64,000 nt of DNA from CALLMM01 sp964429855 (GTDB lineage Bacteria > Armatimonadota > Chthonomonadetes > Chthonomonadales > CAJBBX01): assembly GCA_964429855.1 (NCBI GenBank), contig CAYSDM010000011.1, positions 1 to 64,000 on the forward strand. The letters are read 5' to 3'. Position numbers and translations under genes: made by a program. This document shows positions 34,501-42,038 of this stretch, piece by piece (position 1 is the first letter of the stretch; each line of letters starts with the position of its first letter). The notes beneath the pieces were generated by a model that saw only the letters and a program-made list of their open reading frames with translations, was not told where the DNA came from and searched no databases.

Positions 34501-35190
34501 CAGCAGCCCGACCTCAATCTCCTGAAGACGCGCCTGAAGCTCCAGATACCGTTTCGCGATCTCCGCCTGCTTGGCCAGCGGGGCGCGTTGCTGCTCCAGT
34601 TCATGCGCGATGTCCCGGATGCGGGTCAGGTTCGTCTCCGCCTGTTCCAGCTTTCGGACGGCTTCCCGCTTGCGCACGCGATATTTCTTGATGCCCGCCG
34701 CCTCCTCAAACAGTTCGCGCCGATCTTCCGGACGGGCGGACAGCACCGCGTCAATCTCGCTCTGGCTGACGAAGGAGTAGGCTCCCTTTCCCATGCCGGT
34801 ATCCAGAAAGATATCCACGATGTCTTTCAGGCGGCAGGGCGCGCCGTTCAGGTAGTACTGGCTCTCGCCGGAGCGGTAGACCCGGCGCGTCACGGTAACC
34901 TCCGCGAAGTCAACGGGAAGGGATTTGTCGGAGTTATCAAGGGTGAGACGCACCTCTGCCATTCCAAGCGGCTTGCGACGATCCGTGCCGGAGAAGATCA
35001 CGTCGCGGCTGTCGGAACCGCGCAGCAGACGCGGATTCTGCTCGCCCAGCACCCACAGCAGCGCGTCGGCGATATTGCTCTTGCCGCTTCCGTTGGGGCC
35101 AACGACGGCGGTCATACCCTCGCTGAACTCGATCTCGGTCTTGTCTGCGAAGGTCTTAAATCCGATCAGTTGTAGACGTTTTAGCTGCAC
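31564..35190 (-). CDS. smc: Chromosome segregation ATPase SMC
   Basis: A condensin core subunit that compacts and segregates the chromosome. Walker A GPNGSGKSNIADALLWVLGE lies at the N-terminus. Two long coiled coils (about residues 170-500 and 660-1000) flank a hinge with GRYTPVVDLLTVPEAYRVAVE. The C-terminal head has the signature LLSGGERALTAVALLFAFL and Walker B PFALLDEVDAPLD. At 1208 residues it is full length. It is transcribed away from recN; the ScpA/ScpB partner genes are not in the window. Confidence 0.97.
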   Translation of the reverse strand: MQLKRLQLIGFKTFADKTEIEFSEGMTAVVGPNGSGKSNIADALLWVLGEQNPRLLRGSDSRDVIFSGTDRRKPLGMAEVRLTLDNSDKSLPVDFAEVTVTRRVYRSGESQYYLNGAPCRLKDIVDIFLDTGMGKGAYSFVSQSEIDAVLSARPEDRRELFEEAAGIKKYRVRKREAVRKLEQAETNLTRIRDIAHELEQQRAPLAKQAEIAKRYLELQARLQEIEVGLLVAEAQKTDYELYAARRECELDQEAIQRYDADLALRERELTVIGDRLAEAEQELDSARLNQQSALTMLERTESQMQLVRERGQTAEQSAESLERELKELGERAAALNREIQTQEKAQEKAASEETARKTEMAAARARLKELEAALSEAMQRAEDRQGALRRLAEQRARREAALAACRSRLTETEERLNRLSEEAVHLEAQQQETQKRLQETNDLLEETRQRQEILHQQQTACERERREAQDAGSTARIALDAARRRLAERESRLATLTELQESGEGFYQGVRAALNAARQGKLKGRYTPVVDLLTVPEAYRVAVEVALGASAQDIVCETEAEAKAAIEWLKANRAGRATFLALPMLQPSLPLTEATIHGMPGLIGVAAQLVQTDPRYAVAIQLLLGRVVIAQEMDAAVQAARRIKGWGRIVTLEGELITPGGALTGGSLQGRGAHLVGRKGEIDDLKRLLPQLRAEAERQASALEQAERRIAELDSAIAEIRRESSEYAAKIAAKERDQSAGERERERLQAARDEVAAEVARKNAARAALTKEAAEWASAVEASHAEDTSADDAIAAAQEEARQLTARRDEARGILTALEVETGRLTEKLAGMKRSLTASQEALRQLHATREAKQSQRELAGVQWRDADSLLRELTGRREEARRYLAECEEQFTRLRDQRQELLHASFEKTNAIKDLTQTRSDTLREMHDAELQIARLEVRLSQAAQRLLEEYSITLEEALERPDSAEIDRDVAAEVTRLRRELRQMGQVNTGAADEYARLTERYEFLSGQRADLEKAREALLATIAEIDASTRDIFMETFNAVSEEFSRLFTRLFNGGSTRLALTTPEDLLETGIEVYAQPPGKKPQHLSLLSGGERALTAVALLFAFLAVRPSPFALLDEVDAPLDGANVEKFVELVRDFTQKTQFVLITHNPTTMEAAPRWYGVTMREPGISSLLSYRVPPESVPSEPETSLLFESAPPQNASGSR

Positions 35191-35332
35191 GATGTTTCAG
35201 GGTTTCAGAAGTTTCATTCCGGGGACTCCGGGGTAATTCGACAAAGCCTTGCCATTCACCTGCAGAATTTCAGATACCTCGAAGAGAGGGGGATATACCC
35301 CATCATCTGTCAACTGGTTTTCAGGCTGCGTG

Positions 35333-35341
35333 TGGTAGAAT
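35333..35341 (+). promoter_or_regulatory. Extended -10 element upstream of recN
   Basis: TGGTAGAAT gives a TGn-extended -10 (TAGAAT, 35336-35341) about 45 bases before recN. No good -35 is seen. Confidence 0.35.
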
Positions 35342-35388
35342 AGGTAACAGTAGACGGCGGTACCATCCTCTTCGCATAGTAGAGTGTG

Positions 35389-37056
35389 ATGCTTCAAACG
35401 CTAACCATACGCAACTACGCCATCATTGACCATCTCGACCTGGAGTTTGGTCCGGGGCTGAATGTGCTGACCGGCGAGACGGGGGCGGGTAAATCCATCA
35501 TTCTGGATGCGCTCAATGCCATTCTGGGCAGCCGGATCGAGTCGGCGATGGTGCGCGACGGCGCGCCGCGTGCGCTGATTGATGCGGTCTTTGACGTGGG
35601 CGGCTCCTCCTCGCTGGCGGCGTTTCTGGGCGAGATGGGCTTCAGCCTGGAAGACGACCTGCTTCTTCTCTCGCGGGAGATCACCGCAGCCGGAAAATCC
35701 ACCGCCAGAATCGGCGGTCGTCCCGCCACCATCGCCCAGTTAAAGGCGGTGGGCGACTGGCTGGTAGACCTGCACGGTCAGCATGAACATCAGTCGTTGC
35801 TTTCCGTCCCGCGACATCTGGACATCCTCGACGAGTGGGGCGGAAAAGAGGTGGTCGCCCTGCGCAGTCAGGTGGCGGAAGCCTATCAGAACCGTGTGCG
35901 GCTGGAGCGGGAGCGCGCCGAACTGGAGACGAATGCGCGCGAACGGGCGCATCTGATTGATCTCTACCAGTTTCAGATCCATGAGATCGCAGAAGCTAAT
36001 CTGACGCCGGGAGAGGAGGAGGAGATACTTGGCGAGGCGCGTCGTCTTGCTAACGCGCAGAAGCTGGCAGAGATCGCCGGAACCGCCGCGTCGGCGTTAA
36101 GCGGGGATGATCGGACGGGAGCATTGGAGGCGCTGAGAACCGCCGTGCGAAGTCTGGAGGAGGCGGCTGCGCTGGATGACCGTTTGACCCCGATGTTGGA
36201 GACCCTTAATTCGGCGCGGTATGAACTGGAGGAGGCGGCGCGCGATCTGGTGCGCTATCAGGACGATGTCGAGTACAATCCTGAACGGCTGCAGCAGTTG
36301 GAGGAGCGGCTGGAACTGATCCGTAACCTCAAACGCAAATACGGCGATACGATTGAAGAGATTCTGGAGTATCACCGACAGACCGCCGCCCGACTGGACA
36401 TGCTGATGAACAGCGAGGTGCGCGGGCAGGAGTTGGACACCGCCATTGCGTCGGCAGTCGAACGGCAGAATGCCCTGTGCGAGGAGCTTTCCGAGCGTCG
36501 TCGTCTGCTGGCGGCGGATTTTGCCGCGACGGTGCTTTCGGAACTGAACGATCTGGCGATGGAGAAGACCCGCTTCGAGGCGCAGATCGAGATCGGCGAA
36601 CCGACGGCAAAGGGGAGGGATCGAGTCGAATTCGTCATCGCCACCAATCCGGGCGAGCCGCTGAGGCCGCTGGCGCGAATCGCTTCCGGCGGGGAGATCT
36701 CTCGCGTGATGCTCGCCATCAAGAGCGCAATGGCGCGGCAGGAGCCGCTGCCCACGATGGTCTTCGACGAGATAGATGTGGGCGTCGGCGGGCGGACCGC
36801 CACCGTGATCGGTCAGAAACTCGGCGCGCTGGCGCGATCTGCCCAGGTGCTCTGCATCACGCACCTGCCCCAGATCGCCAGTCAGGGCGACACGCATCTC
36901 TATATCGAAAAGCAGGTAGTCGGCGACCGAACCACTGTCGCGCTGATCCCGCTCTCATCGCAGGAGCGTGTCCGGGAGATTGCGCGGATGCTTGGCGGCG
37001 ATCAGAACACCGATACGGTGCTGAAACTCGCCGAAGAGATGCTCCAGACGCGATAG
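35389..37056 (+). CDS. recN: DNA repair protein RecN
   Basis: An SMC-like ATPase for double-strand break repair. The N-terminus LQTLTIRNYAIIDHLDLEF is typical, with Walker A TGETGAGKSIILDALNAILG. Two coiled-coil arms meet in the middle. The C-terminal head has ARIASGGEISRVMLAIKS and Walker B TMVFDEIDVGVGG, then the D-loop/H region ITHLPQIASQGDTHLYI. Length 555 is normal. ATG 35389 is chosen over the adjacent GTG 35386. One base separates its stop from the next gene. No clear ribosome-binding site precedes the start. Confidence 0.96.
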   Translation: MLQTLTIRNYAIIDHLDLEFGPGLNVLTGETGAGKSIILDALNAILGSRIESAMVRDGAPRALIDAVFDVGGSSSLAAFLGEMGFSLEDDLLLLSREITAAGKSTARIGGRPATIAQLKAVGDWLVDLHGQHEHQSLLSVPRHLDILDEWGGKEVVALRSQVAEAYQNRVRLERERAELETNARERAHLIDLYQFQIHEIAEANLTPGEEEEILGEARRLANAQKLAEIAGTAASALSGDDRTGALEALRTAVRSLEEAAALDDRLTPMLETLNSARYELEEAARDLVRYQDDVEYNPERLQQLEERLELIRNLKRKYGDTIEEILEYHRQTAARLDMLMNSEVRGQELDTAIASAVERQNALCEELSERRRLLAADFAATVLSELNDLAMEKTRFEAQIEIGEPTAKGRDRVEFVIATNPGEPLRPLARIASGGEISRVMLAIKSAMARQEPLPTMVFDEIDVGVGGRTATVIGQKLGALARSAQVLCITHLPQIASQGDTHLYIEKQVVGDRTTVALIPLSSQERVREIARMLGGDQNTDTVLKLAEEMLQTR

Positions 37057-37057
37057 C

Positions 37058-38866
37058 ATGATTGCCGGAAACGTCAGACGCTCGTTCTGCGCGGGCAGGC
37101 GGTGGTGGCTCTGTCTGGCTCTGCTTCTGTTGCCGGGGGCGGTTCCTGCCCGGTCCGCGCCGCGCGTGGTGGTCATCTATCTGCCGGGCATGACGGTGGA
37201 GCATCTGCGCGATCCGGCTCTGCCAAACCTGAACGCCATGGCTAAAACGGCGCAGATCGGGCTGATGGTTCTGCCGCCGCGCGGCGATAACGCCGATACG
37301 TTAAGCCTTCTGCATCCGTCGCTGGGTGCGCAGTGGGAGCAGATCGTATTTCAGCCGGGGCGCGGGGAGCCGGATCTGCGCGCCGCGCTTAAGCGGCTGG
37401 ATATCTTCGCCGGTTCGATGATCGTCTCGCCTGCGCCGACCCGCCTGATGGTCCTCTCGCCGCCGACAGAAGACACACGCAGAAGACGAACCGGGCTGAT
37501 CCTGCTGTCCGGGGAGGGGCTGGCGCCGGGTATGCTGACCTCCGCCGCCACGCGAACGCCGGGGCTGATCGCCAACACGGATGCCATACGCCTGTTGAAG
37601 ACCTGGCTCTTGCTGTCCTCAATGGCTGACGACTACAACAGCCTTCCGCAAAGTCATTCCTCTTCCGATCCGCTGACCGACCTGACTCGCCTTGACCGTA
37701 TCATTGTTACCAACAGCCTTGCGCAGAACCCTGTCTTCATCCTTCTGGGCGCGCTGGCAGCGCTCATCGGGTTTGGAGGGATCGCTGCGCTGATCTATCG
37801 TCCCGCGCAGGCGGCAAGGTTTGCGTTTCCGCTTCTTTTTCTGATGAATGCGCCGGTCGCGCTTCTGCTGATCGTTCCGGTTCTGGCGCTGTTCTGGCGG
37901 TTTCCGATCTCTGACTCGATCAGCGTCGGCGCGTTAGGCTTGATTTCCGGGATGCTGCTGCTGATGCTTGCGGGGGCGGTTTTGCAGGGAAAGATCGCGG
38001 CGCGACGGCAGGATCCGGAGACCTGCGTCCGACGGCTGGCGATGATGAGCGCGTTGTTGATACTGGCGGATACGCTGACCGGAAGCTGGTTTGTGCGCTT
38101 CAATCTGTTCTCAAGCTACCAGACCGGCGGCACGCGCTTCTACGGGATCGGCAACGAGTATATGAGTTTTCTGATTGGAACGCTGCTGTTATGGCTCTTT
38201 CTGCAGAAAAAGACGCCGCGCGGGAGCCTCGCGCTCTTTCCGATCACGGTTTTCGCCATCAGTTTCCCGCGTCTGGGAGCGAATGGGGGGGGAGTTATCA
38301 CGGCGATTACCGCGTTCGGGGTGGCAGGCACTTTGCTGCGGGGGAGACCGGTGCGCGGATGGCAGGCGGCGCTCTGGATGCTGGCAGGGGTGGCGACGGC
38401 CGTCGGGGTCGCGGTACTGGATCGGATGCTGCCGGGTGGAAGCCTCTCGCATCTGGGCGGCGCGCTGCAGACGGCGGAGACGCGAGGAGGATACGGCTAT
38501 CTCTGGAGCATTATCGGGCGAAAGCTGCTCATGCATCTGAATATCATCCTGCATCCCGCCATCATCCTTTCGGTTCTCAGTCTGGCGGTCATCTATTTGC
38601 TGACCCGGCGCGTTCTACAGCCGCAACGGGAGGCGCTGTTTGCCCGTCATCCTCTCTGGGCGCGCAGCCTGCCTGCGTTTGGGTACGGCGCGGCGGCTGC
38701 ATTCCTCTTTAACGACTCCGGCATTGTCGCGGCGCTTTTTCTGATCGGCGCATTTCTTCTGCCGGGACTCTACTTCGCTTTCGCCGATGCGGGTACAATA
38801 CAGCCACAAATTCACCGGGATGCCCCTCCGCGCGCGCGAAAGAGCCGAAACGCCGCGCGGAGTTAA
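37058..38866 (+). CDS. Polytopic membrane protein with alkaline-phosphatase-like N-terminal region
   Basis: The function is not known. After a signal peptide (about residues 1-34), residues 35-190 begin RVVVIYLPGMTVEHLRDPALPNL. This resembles the start of alkaline-phosphatase-superfamily domains, but clear metal ligands are not evident. From about residue 220 there are roughly ten transmembrane helices. Striking conserved-looking loops are RFYGIGNEYMSFLIG, RLGANGGGVITAITAFG and FNDSGIVAALFLIGAF. I associate similar GIGNEYM/NDSG membrane proteins with Firmicutes. It starts one base after recN, so translation is probably coupled. Confidence 0.7.
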   Translation: MIAGNVRRSFCAGRRWWLCLALLLLPGAVPARSAPRVVVIYLPGMTVEHLRDPALPNLNAMAKTAQIGLMVLPPRGDNADTLSLLHPSLGAQWEQIVFQPGRGEPDLRAALKRLDIFAGSMIVSPAPTRLMVLSPPTEDTRRRRTGLILLSGEGLAPGMLTSAATRTPGLIANTDAIRLLKTWLLLSSMADDYNSLPQSHSSSDPLTDLTRLDRIIVTNSLAQNPVFILLGALAALIGFGGIAALIYRPAQAARFAFPLLFLMNAPVALLLIVPVLALFWRFPISDSISVGALGLISGMLLLMLAGAVLQGKIAARRQDPETCVRRLAMMSALLILADTLTGSWFVRFNLFSSYQTGGTRFYGIGNEYMSFLIGTLLLWLFLQKKTPRGSLALFPITVFAISFPRLGANGGGVITAITAFGVAGTLLRGRPVRGWQAALWMLAGVATAVGVAVLDRMLPGGSLSHLGGALQTAETRGGYGYLWSIIGRKLLMHLNIILHPAIILSVLSLAVIYLLTRRVLQPQREALFARHPLWARSLPAFGYGAAAAFLFNDSGIVAALFLIGAFLLPGLYFAFADAGTIQPQIHRDAPPRARKSRNAARS

Positions 38867-38890
38867 CGGCAAGACAGAGAAGGGAACACG

Positions 38891-39658
38891 ATGCTGACCA
38901 GGGAGCAACTGGATTTCTATCACGAGAACGGCTATCTGCTGGTGGAGGGGCTGTTGACCAAGGAGGAGGCTGCCGCACTCCGGCAGGAGTGTCACGCCCT
39001 GTCGGAGCGACTGAACGCGCAGTCCAATACGGACGCCACCTGGGGAGCGGCGCGAGAAGCGGTGGCGGAGGCGAAAGACACGAAGATATACCACTGCCAC
39101 AACGTGCAGTTCTACTCTGCAGCCTTCTCCCGTCTGCTCGTGCATGAGGGGCTGACGGCGGCGGCGTCGCAGATCATCGGGTCACCCAACGTACAGCTTC
39201 ATCACACCAAGATGTTCATCAAGCCGCCGGAAAAGGGGTCGCCGTTTCCCATGCATCAAGATCATCCCTACTTCCCGCATGAGCGCCATTCGATGATCGC
39301 GGCGATCCTCTTCTTCGACGATGCGCCGGTGGAGAAGGGCTGCGTGCGGGTAGTTCCGGGGAGCCATAAGCTGGGACCGCTGGAGCACGATCCGAAAGGC
39401 GGCTGGCATCTGCCCTTCTCCCAGTACCCGATTGAGTCGGCGGTCGCCTGTCCGGCGAAGGCGGGAGACGCGCTCTTCTTCAGCTACCTGACCATTCATG
39501 GATCGGGCATTAATGTCAGCAGCGAGGCGCGAACAACGCTTCTGATCCAGATGCGCGACCCGGAAGACCCGCCGACGGTGAAGACCCATGAGTCACGGGG
39601 ACAGGGAATGATGCTGCGCGGCTTCGATCCGCTCTCCCTGCCGCGTGGCGTCGAATGA
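38891..39658 (+). CDS. Phytanoyl-CoA dioxygenase (PhyH) family protein
   Basis: A predicted Fe(II)/2-oxoglutarate-dependent oxygenase. The iron triad is visible as HQDHPYFPH (HxD) and the distal histidine in FFSYLTIHGSGINVS. The 2-oxoglutarate arginine is probably in SSEARTTLLIQMR. The N-terminus LDFYHENGYLLVEGLLTKEE is typical of PhyH proteins. The substrate is unknown; bacterial members hydroxylate many small molecules. Its stop overlaps the next start by four bases (ATGA). Confidence 0.9.
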   Translation: MLTREQLDFYHENGYLLVEGLLTKEEAAALRQECHALSERLNAQSNTDATWGAAREAVAEAKDTKIYHCHNVQFYSAAFSRLLVHEGLTAAASQIIGSPNVQLHHTKMFIKPPEKGSPFPMHQDHPYFPHERHSMIAAILFFDDAPVEKGCVRVVPGSHKLGPLEHDPKGGWHLPFSQYPIESAVACPAKAGDALFFSYLTIHGSGINVSSEARTTLLIQMRDPEDPPTVKTHESRGQGMMLRGFDPLSLPRGVE

Positions 39659-40557
39659 TGGCGTGGCTGACGGTCGCTCTGGTCTTTCTAATACTGGCGG
39701 TCGTTTTCGAGGGATTTCTCTTTCTCGGCGCGCTTGCCATCGCCTATCTTTCGACCCATCCGCCGCGCCGCTCGCCGCGAAGGACGCCGGAGCATTTCGG
39801 GGCGGGCTATGAAGAGGTAGCCTTTCCTGCTGGAGACGGGACGCCGTTGACCGGCTGGCTGATCCAGGCGGAAAACCCGCGCGCCGTGCTGCTCCTGACG
39901 CACGGGATGCTTGCCAACCGCGCCGATATGCTTCCCTGGGCGCAGTGGCTCTGGGAGGCGGGCTATTCTCTGTTGATGTTCGATTTTCGCGGTTCCGGGC
40001 AGAGCGGCGGCGATCTGTGCACGATGGGGCTGCATGAGCCGGAGGATGTGCGGGGCGCGCTGGACTTTCTGGAGACGCGCCCGGAGACGGCGGGGCTGTC
40101 GGCGGGCATCCTGGGGTTTTCCATGGGCGGAACAGTGGCAATCCTGGCAGCGGCGAGCGATTCGCGGCTTCAGGCGGTGGTGACGCATGGAGCCTACGCG
40201 ACGCTGGATCGGGTGATCCGGCAGCGGTGCATCCGTCATTTCGGACCGCTGGCTCCATTGGTTGAGTGGCAGACGCGCCGGATCGGAAGACGCTGGTTTC
40301 CCGCCGAATCGATCCAGGCCGTCTCCTGTCTGGAGGTTGTGCGCCGCATTGCGCCGCGTCCGTTGCTGCTGCTGAACGGCGCGCGCGACCTGATTGTTCC
40401 TCCGGACAACGCGCATGACCTGCATGACGCCGCCCATGCGCCCAAAGACCTCTGCATCCTGCCGCATACCGCCCATCCCTATCCTTCTCGCCGGGATGAG
40501 CCGGACTACCGGCGGCGGGTGCTGGCGTTCTTTGAACGGGCGTTTGCCGGAGTCTGA
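39655..40557 (+). CDS. Membrane-anchored alpha/beta hydrolase
   Basis: A serine hydrolase with an N-terminal transmembrane helix (about residues 5-30). The oxyanion region LLTHGMLANRADM is followed by the LMFDFRGSGQSGG segment. The nucleophile elbow is GFSMGG, an aspartate lies in NGARDLIVP, and the acid-base histidine is likely in LPHTAHPYP. Length 300 is usual for the BAAT/DUF-type lipase-like hydrolases. It is coupled to the dioxygenase gene by a 4-base overlap. The substrate is unknown. Confidence 0.88.
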   Translation: MMAWLTVALVFLILAVVFEGFLFLGALAIAYLSTHPPRRSPRRTPEHFGAGYEEVAFPAGDGTPLTGWLIQAENPRAVLLLTHGMLANRADMLPWAQWLWEAGYSLLMFDFRGSGQSGGDLCTMGLHEPEDVRGALDFLETRPETAGLSAGILGFSMGGTVAILAAASDSRLQAVVTHGAYATLDRVIRQRCIRHFGPLAPLVEWQTRRIGRRWFPAESIQAVSCLEVVRRIAPRPLLLLNGARDLIVPPDNAHDLHDAAHAPKDLCILPHTAHPYPSRRDEPDYRRRVLAFFERAFAGV

Positions 40558-40574
40558 AGGCGCGACGGCATCCT

Positions 40575-41027
40575 TTAACCCGTCTGTTCGGCGCGCTCTT
40601 TGATGGCTTTCATCTGCGCGTCCAGATTCGCGGTCATCTTTTTATGGATAAGGGCGTTGATCAATGCGCCGATCAGGGGGATATTGAACTCGTAGTCCAC
40701 CAGAGAGTCGAAGCGCGTCTGACCGTTCTCTTCGGTGAACTGCCAGTACCCGGACATGCTGTCCATGTCGCCCTTCAGCAGCTTGAACTCATCGCGGCGC
40801 TTCTGCGGGTCCCAGAGATCCTCCTGCGTCCATTTGACCGTCCGGTTAAACTCGCGGATTATTCCGACCCACTGGGTGATGGTGCGGTTTCCATCTTCGC
40901 TGCGCTCCAACACGGTCAGCGACTGCAGGTCTTCCATGATATCCGGGAACGATTCCACATCACGCGCAACCGCATAGACCCTTTCGACGGGCGCGTGGAT
41001 GGTCAGGCTCAGTTCTATGCGCGGCAT
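40575..41027 (-). CDS. SRPBCC/START-like polyketide cyclase family protein
   Basis: A 150-residue protein with the helix-grip fold that binds a hydrophobic ligand. It begins ELSLTIHAPVERVYAVARDVESFPDIMEDLQSL, the pattern of the coenzyme Q-binding COQ10/ribosome-association toxin RatA-like family. The C-terminal helix is IPLIGALINALIHKKMTANL. The ligand and role cannot be assigned. It is divergently oriented to the DUF62 gene. Confidence 0.85.
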   Translation of the reverse strand: MPRIELSLTIHAPVERVYAVARDVESFPDIMEDLQSLTVLERSEDGNRTITQWVGIIREFNRTVKWTQEDLWDPQKRRDEFKLLKGDMDSMSGYWQFTEENGQTRFDSLVDYEFNIPLIGALINALIHKKMTANLDAQMKAIKERAEQTG

Positions 41028-41137
41028 AGCGGCTCCTTATCAAACAGTCCTCTAGCGGGGATATTCGCCGCTCTCTTTCGCAATCCCTCTGTCGCGTCGT
41101 ACGAGGTAATCAACGGCGCGGGGAAGGGGAGGGTTCT

Positions 41138-41938
41138 ATGGCGGGAGGCATTCTCACCCTGACGACCGATTTCGGGCTGTCCGATCCGTTCGTGGGCGTG
41201 ATGAAGGGGGTGATACTGGGCATCGCGCCCGATGCGCGGATCGTAGACCTGACCCATGCGCTGCCCCCGCAGCGCATTCTGGCAGGCGCGCTGGCGCTGG
41301 AGGCGGCCGTCGGCTATTTCCCGCCGGGAACGATCCATCTGTCGGTGGTAGATCCCGGCGTGGGCGGCGAGCGCGCCGCCGTCGCCATCGAGACGGAGCG
41401 GGCGTACTTTGTCGGACCGGATAACGGGCTGTTTACTCTCGTTGTGCCGCCCGATTCGGCGTTCCGCGCCGTGAGTCTGACCAATCCCGACTACCACCTC
41501 CACCCGGTCAGCGCGACGTTTCACGGGCGCGACCTCTTTGCGCCGGTCGCCGCGCATCTGCTCTCTGGCGTCCCGTTGGAGGCTTTCGGCGAACCGCATC
41601 CGCATCTCGTTCGTCTCTCCCTTCCTCAGCCGATCCTGCGCGATTCCTCGCTGAAACTGCATATCCTGCACGCCGACCATTTCGGCAACCTGATCACCGA
41701 TCTGACCCGCGACGCCTATCTTTCCTGGCGCGCCGATGCCGATGAGAGCCGCATTCGCCTCATGATCGGCGCGACGGAGGGCGTCCGGCTCCTCCGAACC
41801 TATGCGCAGGCGCAGCCCGGAGAGCTTATAGCCTGTTTCGGCAGCGCGGAACGGCTGGAGATCGCGGTGCGTAACGGCAGCGCCGCCCTGCATACGGGAC
41901 TATCCGAAGGCGCGTCCATCCTGATAAAAAAAGTCTGA
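41138..41938 (+). CDS. SAM hydroxide adenosyltransferase (DUF62 family)
   Basis: Most likely hydrolyses S-adenosylmethionine to adenosine and methionine; the family also includes SAM chlorinase and fluorinase. The N-terminal start LTLTTDFGLSDPFVGVMKG and the VDPGVGGERAAVA and FVGPDNGLFT motifs are characteristic. The RxxH-type water-activating triad of hydrolase members fits SATFHGRDLFAPVAAHL. Length 266 is normal. GGGGAGGG lies five bases before the ATG. It is the last ordinary gene before the anomalous patch. Confidence 0.92.
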   Translation: MAGGILTLTTDFGLSDPFVGVMKGVILGIAPDARIVDLTHALPPQRILAGALALEAAVGYFPPGTIHLSVVDPGVGGERAAVAIETERAYFVGPDNGLFTLVVPPDSAFRAVSLTNPDYHLHPVSATFHGRDLFAPVAAHLLSGVPLEAFGEPHPHLVRLSLPQPILRDSSLKLHILHADHFGNLITDLTRDAYLSWRADADESRIRLMIGATEGVRLLRTYAQAQPGELIACFGSAERLEIAVRNGSAALHTGLSEGASILIKKV

Positions 41939-42038
41939 ATTCTGCATAAAAAAACTGCCTCTCTTGTTTCCTCCTATCCCGGATGTCGGCGAGTAGGTAG
42001 ATGTATTCAGACACCTGCAGACAAAGGAGCTTACACCA

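Noticed and set aside
35197..35397. A 66-codon minus-strand frame between smc and recN
   Set aside because: It needs a TTG start without a ribosome-binding site, overlaps the recN start and promoter, and shows no protein-like features.
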